The position numbers and the translations under genes are program-made. 64,000 nucleotides of DNA from Ophiodon elongatus (Eukaryota > Chordata > Actinopteri > Perciformes > Hexagrammidae): contig JACSYO010000690.1 in the NCBI GenBank assembly GCA_016806645.1, positions 676,001 through 740,000 on the forward strand. Reading direction: 5' to 3'. Below are positions 32,796 through 44,132 of the stretch, piece by piece; the stretch's first letter is position 1; each line of letters opens with the position of its first letter. Below the pieces are notes generated by a model. The model did not search any database, was not told the origin of the DNA, and saw nothing but the letters and a program-made list of their open reading frames with translations.

Positions 32796-35383
32796 ATGAA
32801 GGGGATGCAGCCGCTGCAGACACTCACCGTTGGCGGCGAGGTTGTCGACACAATGTCTGAAGTCACCGCCGCTCTGCTTCTACTGCTGTTACTGCTGCTG
32901 TTCACGGTCTGGAGCCGAATAAACCGGTCACATATACCCGGTAAGAGACTTCAGCTTCTGTTCTTGTATAAAAACTTGCACAGATTTATCCACATGTTCA
33001 AGTGACTGCAGGTGTAAGGCCGATAGAGAGAGAGAGAGGGAGAGAGAGAGAGGTAGAGAGAGGTAGAGAGAGAAAGAGAGAGAAGTATATGTTTTTAATA
33101 GTTTTGCACTTTGAATAATTAAAGTACATTTTTAATAATAGTGTACGAGCAAACTTAGAGTCAAAGTAAATGTATCTGCATCACGTTATTGATGAAATAA
33201 CAGTAACTGATTTCCATACAGGAAGACCTCTGTTTTCACTTGAACATTAGCAGCCTGGAGTCTATTATGTCTTCAGTCAACACCTGTTTCTTTCTGCCAG
33301 GTCCGTACTTCTTGGCAGGACTCGGTCCTATCCTCTCCTACAGCAGATTCATCTGGACAGGGATAGGAACAGCGAGCAACTATTATAACAACAAATATGG
33401 CAGCATTGTCCGGGTCTGGATTAATGGCGAGGAGACCCTCATTCTGAGCAGGCAAGTCTTGTCAGATAAAAACACATATGTTATCCCATGAATCTGTAGT
33501 GAGTCAAAGCCTGGCTACTCTTGCAGATCTTCAGCAGTGTATCATGTTCTGAGGAGCGCCCACTACACAGCCAGATTCGGGAGCAAAAAGGGGCTGGAGT
33601 GTATCGGGATGGAAGGGAGGGGTATCATTTTCAACAGCGATGTCCTGCTCTGGAAAAAAGTGAGGACATATTTTTCTAAAGGTGAGCAACAACCTTATAC
33701 TAGAGAGTATGGAGTCAGAGTACTGTGGTGCCTTATCCCCTCCCCCTCTCTCTCTCTTTCTTGCAATAACTGAAACACTGCTTTCTTGTATTTTAACTGC
33801 TGTAATGTTTCCTGGTTGTTTTACAGCTCTGACTGGCCCAGGCCTCCAGAGTACGGTGCGAATCTGTGTGAACTCCACAGCCAAACATCTGGACCACTTG
33901 CAGAAGATGACCGATCCCTCCAGACACGTGGACGCTCTCAATCTGCTAAGAGTCGTAGTGGTGGACATCTCCAACAGGCTGTTCCTCAGGGTGCCGCTCA
34001 ACGGTCAGCTGCATGGTCACATTCTACACTCAAACTGAGTATTTTCTGCCAGCAAATAATATTTCACATTCTTGCACTGCAGCTCCTGACTCCTGTTTTT
34101 GTTCCTCATAACTCAGAAAAGGACTTGCTGATGAAAATCCACAACTACTTTGAGACCTGGCAAACCGTTCTCATAAAACCTGATATATTCTTCAAGATTG
34201 GATGGCTGTACAACAAGCACAAGAGAGCAGCGTATAGATACTCACAAATCACCGCAACTCAACATTTAGCTCTGTGGATTTCTTCAACCTAATCTATGCG
34301 TCGCTTTTTGTGTCAACAGCCAGGAGCTGCAGGACGTGATGGAGAGCCTTCTTGAAATGAAAAGAAAGATTATAAATGAGTCTGAGAAGTTGGACGATGA
34401 TCTTGACTTTGCAACGGAGCTCATCTTTGCTCAGGTTTGTCCCTTTTGATAAATCCATACCGCCTGCGTCACAGAGGTACCGTCCTGATCATGTCGTGTG
34501 TTTGCCGCGTGCCTTTACTTTCTTTTGAACAGAATGTCGGAGAGCTTTCAGCAGATAACGTCAGGCAGTGCGTGCTGGAGATGGTGATTGCAGCACCTGA
34601 CACACTTTCCATCAGCCTCTTCTTCATGCTGATGCTGCTGAAACAAAACCCAGACGTAGAGCTGAGGATAGTAGAGGAGATGAACACTGTCTTGAGTGAG
34701 CGCATTTGTGCTGTATTATTCTCTGTTATGCTCTGAAAGCTAAAAACAAAACTATTCTAACGATCCATAAATGCTGCGTTTTCATTTCCAGGTGAAAATG
34801 GTGAAAATGGTGAAAACGGTGAAAACGTTGATTATCAAAGCTTGAAAGTGCTGGATAGTTTCATCAATGAGTCTTTGAGGTTTCATCCGGTGGTTGATTT
34901 CACAATGCGAAAAGCTCTGGAAGACGACAACATCGACGGCACTAAAATCACAAAAGGAACCAACATCATTCTCAACATCGGTCTTATGCATAAGACCGAA
35001 TTCTTCGCAAAACCAAAAGAGTTCAACCTGATGAACTTTGACAAAACAGTAAGTCAGGTGAATGCTGTGCAACATCATGTGGCTCTAGAAACAAAAACAA
35101 CGGCTCAGTTTTTACCTCCTCTGGTTGGCAGGTGCCCAGTCGTTTCTTCCAGCCATTCGGGTGCGGGCCTCGTTCCTGCGTGGGCAAACACATCGCCATG
35201 GTGATGATGAAGGCCATCCTGGTCACGCTGTTGTCTCGTTACACCGTGTGTCCTCGTCGTGGCTGCACCCTCAGCAGCATCCGGCAGACCAACAACCTGT
35301 CACAGCAGCCTGTGGAGGACGAGCACAGCCTGGCCATGCGCTTCATCCCTCGGACAACATTAACTCAACACAGTCAGCACTGA
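32796..35383 (+). CDS. cyp19a1b: Brain-type aromatase (cytochrome P450 19A1b)
   Basis: Aromatase turns androgens into oestrogens in the endoplasmic reticulum with P450 reductase; the b form is the radial-glia enzyme of teleost brain. Nine coding exons: 32796-32940, 33301-33451, 33527-33681, 33827-34003, 34117-34231, 34320-34434, 34533-34695, 34792-35048, 35132-35383; 509 codons. The start could also be the ATG at 32805. Seen: an N-terminal anchor of Leu repeats; [18 protein letters not shown]; the I-helix [14 protein letters not shown]; ExxR in ESLRFHP; the aromatase-specific [13 protein letters not shown]; and the haem loop [13 protein letters not shown] with its Cys ligand. [18 protein letters not shown] and [20 protein letters not shown] fit the brain form better than the ovarian one. 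The second intron starts with GC instead of GT. I-helix neighbour reads AQNVGELS, where family members I know have His before Gly. Confidence 0.96.
33023..33085. repeat. (GA)n microsatellite in cyp19a1b intron 1
   Basis: AG dinucleotide repeats with a few GGT interruptions follow the first coding exon. Confidence 0.9.
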
Positions 35384-36990
35384 GACACATGCAGGGGTCA
35401 CATTTTGGAGGAAAATACTTGGTATTGCATAGTGGGAAGTATGTAACTGATATATTATTATAAATATTCCCTGGCCAAGATTGTACAAATGTGCAAAACT
35501 CCACAAACCTTGGTATTTGTTTTTTATAGCTCTATATAGTGCTGCAGGAATGAGTCCTGAAACCAGGAAATGGTTCCCTTGTCTCAAAGTCAATGGGTGT
35601 TTTTTAAATGGGTCTTCGGTGAGATGCCTGAAATATGGTCTAACACAAGCTTTAGATAGTTTAAAATTTGTTCTACAACATATAATTAGTCAGTAAATCC
35701 CTCTCTTTTAGATTTTGAAAGCTTTTACGTTTATTAAAAAAGGCAGTTGCTAAGTGGCTATAGTACAAAATGTCATCACGCCGAACACTCGTCTGCTTTA
35801 AGCTTCGTGGTGATGATGCAAAGTCATTTGACTGGTGTGGTTTGTTTGTAGCCTCACATTAGCATTTTACATCTGCTCATTGAATTAATGCTTCAAAAAA
35901 CATAAAGTGGTGTTCATTTGGGAAGATTATCTTTCTGAACAAAACCTGTAAGTAGCATAACCTTGTGTTTGCCACAGATCTTATTTTCTGCGATGATCAC
36001 AAATCCACTGGCTTTTTGTCGAGGGAACCGGTGCGATGCTATCTTCGTTGGACTACAAAAATACGTCATCCCTGCAGACCTCTCTTTCTAACTAAATTTG
36101 TGATGTCACAGTAGATGTTTTGTCTGCTTTGACATTACGGACCTTTAACAAATACGACTGAAGGTTTTACCTGATACAGAGCAGTGCCAGCATGGTTTTC
36201 TGGCCCATATGATGCAGTTTGGAAAAACAGGTTGGACATGGATATAGATTTTGTTTTGCTGTCTTGAGGTATCAAAATTAATATGGCAAAACATTATTTA
36301 TTTTTTTAATTAAATGCACGTACTAATGTGGAGCTAATTTGGTTTTGTTTAAGACCTGGACTGAGTCAAACAGCTAGTTTTTCATTTTGTAATGTTGATC
36401 CTAGTTCAGTCTTGTTAATGAAGAGTCACAGATATATTGACAGTATCTGTTTCCTTTAGCATGATAGAGGTTACTGTTTTAAACATTATGAAAGTTAAAA
36501 TATCAATGTTAAAGTATAGAATAGGGAGGAGTAGTATATATATAAAAGTCATGTGAGAATTTCAACACACACTGGAATATATAAAATATTTGGTGTAAAT
36601 GCATTATGAATCCAGATAAAAACTCATTAACCCTCACTAACTTAAATTGTTTATTCATGTTAAATCTCTAAAAGAAAATGTTGATAATAGACAGAGATAA
36701 ATTCTTTTTAGGGTCTCAATGAATGGAAATGTGGACTGTATGACAAAGGCTGCAAATCAAATGATACTAGTAATTCTTTTTATTTTTTGGTGTTTGTAGT
36801 AAGTAAACAAAACTCATTCAATAAATATTTGAAATAGTATTCTTTCCATGAAGCAAATACCACATGAGAGGAAAGATCATCAGAAATGTTTTTCTTTACT
36901 GTAATAATGTCCCGCTTTGCTTCAAGCCCAGCACATCTGTGTTTATTTAATGAATAATCGTTGAGTCAAAGTCAAGTTAGTTGACATGTG
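35384..36990 (+). other. cyp19a1b 3' UTR, tail-to-tail with ap4e1
   Basis: About 1.4 kb of AT-rich sequence without coding content. AATAAA at 36820-36825 is a candidate end for cyp19a1b. A minus-strand AATAAA at 36996-37001 is a candidate end for ap4e1, so the two 3' ends would lie within about 200 bases. Confidence 0.5.
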
Positions 36991-38435
36991 TTGGATTTAT
37001 TCATAAGTTAGCAGAACGTAGTGACAGGCACTGTAAGAAACAAGGACTTTCTCTGTACCACAGGCACAAATCAAACACGCCACCTTGGCATGAGGACATA
37101 AGGCGTTGGGTTAAAGTTGAGTTTTAGACACATTGCTAGCTTCACGCTGGGCGTCAAACAAAGACACAGGTAACAAAGACCAAACGTTTCCTTTCAGGTT
37201 GAATTAAATAATACAGGCTGAGCAAGTCACATCTGGCACAGCACGATCAAACAGCACATGGAGCACGATGATTTTCTTTCTTTCAGAAAAATTAATATAA
37301 AATATTTTCTGTAAGAATATAAATTCAATAAATATGTTTTTAATACTGCATTGATACAAAAATATAATAATCAAAGACCACTAAAATCCACCTCTCACCA
37401 GAACACACAGAAACATGAGTGCATAGATAATCATATCACATCAAAAACAGGAGGAAAACCTGAAATGCTCCTCATCACAATGACAAATGGACAATATGAA
37501 CTTCACAAAGGGACATTGTTGCTTATTTAAGACAAAACGCTCTCAGAGATAAAAGAAATACATGGAACTGCTGCAGTCGGAGGTGAGTGTGAACATGATG
37601 CAATCCTAAAGACGAAGAGGGATGTAAGATGAGGAGGTTCTCCTCGAAAAGCAATGGTTTGTTTCCACACCAGAAATAATGAACAATTAATTTGGTAATC
37701 TTAAAACATATCAATATTTTCCCTGTGCTTCTCCAAAACACCTAATAGCCAACATTAACCAGTCTAATGCAAGAATACGTGTCTTTCTTTCCATTTCAGT
37801 CAGTATTGATGAACTTGAAAATAAACCAAATTACCTTTTTGTCTTTGTCCGATTAAATCATATTCACTGTTCTGATTGTTCAAGCTTACAAAATGGAGCT
37901 GATTTATAAAAATCGTATTACAAATGAAAAAGCAAGACATGATCTCTCTCTCTCTCTCTCTCTCTCTCTCCAGCATGCAGACCAGGGGTGCAAAAAATAA
38001 CTGTAGAAATTCATGATTTTCACCTCATTCCAAGAATATCATACTTATTATTAATTTCACTACGAACAATGTTTGAACCCATTGAAGTTTTCAAGTGAAG
38101 CCCTGTCATCATTTTAAGACATTATTGTTATTCTGAAACGTCAAAGACTCTCAGAAGGTTAAAACACAATCGTTTGGCCCTGAGGTTATTCCAGCCATGA
38201 CATTCAAATAGTTGTGAGCCTGTGAATTATTCCAGCAAATTTACCTGTTCAAAAGAAATGATTTGATGACAAAATACAAATAGTTGTAACTTATAGTGGG
38301 AGAGATAAACAAATAGTCAACACTGTAATATAAAGATGTTCCGCGCTACTGCTCTGTGTACCTTCCTCCTCAGGGGTTGAGGGTCAGGTGGTCACGTTGC
38401 TCAGTGGGGTAACGTGGATAGTTGCAGTCGGAGGC
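36991..38435 (-). other. ap4e1 3' UTR
   Basis: Sequence between the ap4e1 stop and a minus-strand AATAAA at 36996-37001. It contains a (CT)n microsatellite at about 37943-37971. No coding content is seen. Confidence 0.5.
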
Positions 38436-40563
38436 TCAGTGCTCCTGTAAAGCTCTCTGACAGTGGTACATCAGGCAGTCGGGCAGGTCGGGGACCGGCG
38501 AGCGCAGCCACACGGACAGCGTTCCCGCGTGCAGGTGACAGTGCATCAGACACGGCTGATTTTTGAGGAGCCGGCAAGCTACAATACCTTCCATACCTGT
38601 GGGGAAGAATAATAAAAGGTTAATCACGAATACAATACAATACAAAATACATCGGAAACGTGGGCTGCTTTTCACACATATCGACCTATTGGTCAGATAC
38701 TGGGCCACTGCACCTTTTACATATGTAAGTATGTCATTTTGAGATAGCCCTGAAATATTAGTAACAAAACTAATGACTTGACCTGGGCGGTTCATTTTGG
38801 GTCTTTAACGGCAGTTAACAAAAAAAACTCTCCAAAGCTCTGGAACAAGTGAGTAAATAAAAAAAAACAAGTGATTGTCAAATTAGTGCAGATTTTAAAA
38901 GATTGAAAAGGGAATGGGGCTGCATATTTTCTTCAGCTTGATGCTGTACATACATTACATCTGATGCATTGCTTCTCTGGTAATGAGTAAGTTAGCATTA
39001 ATAGCCAATTAATTAACATTAATAAAGCCAAAGGTCCACTTTATCGTTTTCTTCCCCTTGAAACCTTCAATCACATCTCTTGTTCTTCGTCAGCAAGGTT
39101 AAAAGCTCTGGGAAATGCTAGTAAGTGGACTTTGTGTTATGATTGTTTTATGAAACCACAATTTTCAAGGTCAAGAATGAACTTTCATACTTTATATGTG
39201 TATCTATAAACTCATGTGGGGGGATACATGTAAAGGGATGAATATATATGTGTATATATGGCGATCATGCTTTTTGTGTATCTGTATGTTTTACTTGTGA
39301 GATCGGAACATGTGCAAACAAACCTTCTGGGACATTAAAGACTATCTAACTTGTTACCACAGTAAATAAATGTCTAAAAGCTCAGATTTTACATTTCAAA
39401 TTAGAACTCAATGTCTGTTCACCAATGATTTCCACGACATGAAGCTTGAGTTTCTTCTTCAGCACATTCAGAGTGTCCGCGAGAGGTTCTTGGCCGTCAC
39501 GTATCAGTGTCAGCTTCTGCTTCGTATCATGAGAGAAGTCCAGCCACATTGCCCCGTACTCCTCAGTGGACACGGTCAAAGGCCTGAAGGAAACATGTGA
39601 AATCACAGTAAGCAACTTATCTTCTCTGCAAGATCACACTTGTGAAAAAGAAGGAAATATTTCACCTGATGAAGCTGGTTAGAGGAAGTTTGTATGAGAA
39701 CTGCACCGACTGAGGCGTCCCGACAGGAAACTGGTAAGACACCATCCCAACCACTTCAACATGGACTGAAGGCCTCTTCACAGTCAGGGAATACTGACAC
39801 ACCGCTACGCTGCGGCTTCTCGCCTCCTGCACTGGGCTGTCGCACACACACGATACCTGAAACAAGCATTACAACAAAATGCCATTTTATATGAAAGTCC
39901 AACAAGGAGAGTATAAAACTTACACTAATAATTCTCTGCTCAATAGTTACTGTACCTCAAGTTCATCCGAGTCAAGCTCTAGTAGTATCTGCTGAATGTC
40001 AGAGTCGGAGGAGTTGTAAATGAAAACAACCAGCGCTAAAGAATCCTCTTTCTGCAAATGACAGGCTGAGAGATCCAGGCTTTGGTTTGTGCACAGAGGA
40101 GTGATTTCTGAGTGACAGAGTCCAGAGAACTCTGCAGGAAGATGAGTACTGAGACACAAGTCTTTAAGCTTGTCTGGGTCTTCATGTGGAGCCGGATCAG
40201 CAGCTACCACACCGTTATCCCTCATGAGAGAGGGGCTACTTTCCATCATGTCACCGTCTGTTAACTCTACATCACCGGTGCCGTTTGCAGCAGTGGGGCC
40301 CTGAGAGCGTTGGGACGTCTGTTCGAGTGAAGAAACAGCCAGTTCTGAGGTGATGTTGGAGTCCAGGAGGTTGTTACACAGCAAATGATTCACTGTGCTC
40401 GGAGTAGAGACGAGGGAGTTGGATATTTGCTCGCTGGCACCCGAGGACGAGACCGGACCTTTTCCTTTTCTTCTGAAGCGCTGGGTTGTCGGCTCAGATT
40501 TTCCCATCTGTTGAAAGGAAAAGTTGTAGTTGTAACATATGCATGCACAGTGTATCATATTTG

Positions 40564-40606
<43 letters not shown>

Positions 40607-41874
40607 ATAAGGTTCGCTATGGAAATTTCAAAATGACTTCAATATCACATCAGAATGGATCACAGAGCCAGTAGAGCTCAACAGATCAACAGAATAATAA
40701 CTGCCAACTATTTTGAGAGCTGATTAATTGTTTCATTTTCAAAACAAAATGCCAAACATTTTGTGGTTGCTGCCTGTCAAATGTGAGGATTTGCTGCTTT
40801 TTGAGTTCTGCATATTGACCGCCGCCATCTTGGATTTTTGTAACCAGAAGTGACAGGAGAGGGTGGAGCTAAGTACATTAATAAATGCTGAATAAGACAT
40901 TGTAGGCGACCAAAATGGTTACAATTAACTTTCATAGAGTAAAAACAGAATGTGAAAGGGTTGAAGTTGTAAGATGAAAATGTAAAAAATCCCAGACTTT
41001 ACAACGATGTAGCAGCGACCTGTCAATCACAAGGTCAGAGCCTGAAGAATATCCTGCTTTATCATCTATTTAACTCACATTGGGACCATCATTTACTATA
41101 TGGACATCATACTGTATTGAAGAAGATTTTAAACTAACGATTGAAACCATACATTCACGTTTACTGAGGTACGTCAAGTGAGAAGTCGGGACATTTTCTC
41201 ATAGACTTCTATACAATCTGACTTCTTTTTGCAACCAGAGGAGTCACTTTGGATTTCGGATTGTTGATCGGACACAGATTAATCAATTATGACATTTTTT
41301 TTAGTTGCAGCCTTATCCTGCGCCTCCGGTCATATACATTTTAAAATCTGTGAAGTGAGCATTAAGGTCACCAGATTCATAGCTATCAAATGTGAGTAGA
41401 TGACTTCCAGCTGCCAGAAGAAGGCGTTTAAGTCCTCATTGAATCTCATATTGGAATTTTTATGTCAAACACATTTATCAGACTGAGCATCTTTACTTCA
41501 GACTGGACATCCCCACCTCAAACTAAAAAAGAAGTATTACAAATCTCACCAGACACACAGAGCTTTGGGAGCTCAGGCCGACAAACAGCGAAGAGGCCAG
41601 ATGCTGTTTCTCCTGTTGGGGCTGAGGGGTCGGTATCGGAGAGGAAGTCTGGCTGAGTGAACTGTCAGCCTCTCCCTGCTGGCTGGGGGACCGGAGGGGA
41701 CTGGGAACCTCAACATGGGCAGACTCCTCCACAGGTTCCCTCTGCGCCAGGTAGCCCTCCCTCCCCCACACCCTCTTCACACCGTCCAGCTTCAGAGTTG
41801 TAGAGCTGAAACAAAAAACAAAGTTCTAAGCCAGCCGTGCATTTGTGTGTAACCTATTTTAAATCAGACATCAT

Positions 41875-41910
<36 letters not shown>

Positions 41911-43282
41911 ACGTACCCTCCTTTGTGAGAGCGGTCGGGGCTATCGCCTGACAGGCCAGAGCTCACAGACAACAGTGTGGGAGACTGTCTGTCTGCGATG
42001 CTGCAGGAGGACATGCTGATGGGCAGGGACAGGCCGTATGGCTCCAGGCTCAACGCTGAGGCAAAAAACACAAATCAGAACAAATCAGAAAAGAACAAAT
42101 CAAAACAAGGCAGTGGGTGTGGGTGTGGGTGTGGGTGTGGGTGTGGGTGTGCGTGTGGGTGTGCGTGTGGGTGTGCGGCCAAATCTGCCAAAATCTAAAC
42201 CTCAATCTTTTACCTTTTGCCTGAGCTAGCTCTTCCTGCCGTTGATGGGGAGGCTTGTATGGAGCAGCGCCAGCAGCCAACGCCTCCGACACGAATCCAT
42301 CCAGAAACGACAGAGAGGAATCCACCTAGAAACCAACATCAAGATCAACAAAGTTCAAACTTCTCCTTTAGAGGAAATGGGAAGATCATTTGTAAAAGTT
42401 CTGCGGGACTAAACATGTTATTTGTGTGTGCTTGCAAATATAATGTGTGCTCATATATCATTTTTACACTTTCTTTTGTCACAAAAGAAAAATTAAAGTT
42501 CTGTGGTAAACCCGACCCATCAGACAACTCTAGACAGGCTTCAACAGGTGCTTTGATTAGGGCTGAAATGATGATCCCCATTATTTTAATGAATACAGTA
42601 ATTAACATAATATACCGTGTGTCACGGAGGGGCAAGTGTAGGCAGGTTTTGTTTTCCAACCATCAGATAAAAAGCACTTTCTCTGCCAGAGAGGAGGAAC
42701 TACAAAGTAACGTCGGCTGAGGTTCATAGAGCAAAATCATTTTATGGCGCAAGTTTCAACAACAGTGGACTTTCAAGGTCAAATTAAATGTCTCCAATAT
42801 AAATCAGGTTCCCATGAATATTGACTGAAAACAGCATTACATTGACAATATACCGCACACTTAAACATAATTATTGTGATTCTGCAGCGTGCGTATGTTA
42901 CCTCCAGGGGCTCCGGGCCGGTGTCTCGAGGTAGCACCCTGGCTCGTAGTTCACAGTCTTGGCTGAGGTGCTGCAGCTCCTGAGCCCTCTGTCTCATTAC
43001 CGTGTCCAGGGAGCTGCTGTATGTTTCACAAACCTCCTTGGCCACAGAAGCACCTGCCCCGCCCTCACAGAGCTTGGTCATTGCCATGAGGACCCAGCTC
43101 TTGGTTTCACTGCTGGTGCTCTTCATGTCCAAAAGTTTGGCCAGCAGCCTCAGGACTGTGGCCGCTTCAAGTTCCTCCCTCAGATGGGAGTATTCACCGA
43201 GGACCTGTGTGCGGCAGAGAAGGGGCAAAAATGTAGTGTGTTATTCTGTGAATGTCCTGCATTGTTTCCATATATAGTGTGT

Positions 43283-43315
<33 letters not shown>

Positions 43316-44060
43316 TGTGTGTCATTGAATGTTTTTAAATCTGTAAAAGATTTGTTAAAAAAATGTTTTTGTTTTATCTACCGTGACTTTGTGTATTTTT
43401 GTGTCATTCCTGTAAAAATGTATTCACAGGTGTCCATTTTTAGGCCACCCCGGTACGAGATATATACTGTATGAATATATCAAATTGACAGTAGGATCTT
43501 ACACATTCAAATCATAGTTTTAAATCCACACGATAGAAGTGCAGTCATGCTGGTGTGTGTGTCCTGATGGATAATCAGAAGTTAGAAGACCTCAAGCAGC
43601 TCGCAGGGATTTAAAAAGGTCTGCAGTGCTGCGGACAGCCGGATCACGCTGAGGTTAAACGTGGTCAGTAAGATCCTACTGTCAATTTGATATGTACATA
43701 CAGTATAGGGCCGACTAATTCTTTAAAACACTTTTTTTTAATGCCTAGATATTGTAAAGTAATTAGTAAAGTATGCCTAAACCAAACCTTGTTTTCATTT
43801 TCCCTCTTCTCATTAGTATTACATAAGAACTATACAAACATCTTCATGTGCATACAGCACTCACCCAGCTGATGACTTGGAGGAAGCGCTGGGGCAGTTT
43901 GCCCGGCTCTCCTTGCAGCAGAGAAACATATGAATCCACAGCAAACAGCCTCAACTTCCTGTCTTCCTCCACGCTGTCAAATCCTAGGCCATTAAAGATA
44001 CATTAGCATTACAAAATTAAGAATCAGCATCAAATAACTGAACTACAGTATAAGTTGAAT

Positions 44061-44132
<72 letters not shown>

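Noticed and set aside
32796..35383. Ovarian-type cyp19a1a as the identity of the aromatase
   Set aside because: Several blocks ([18 protein letters not shown], the C-terminal [18 protein letters not shown]) and the perfect ERE fit the brain form; the gldn linkage alone would not decide.
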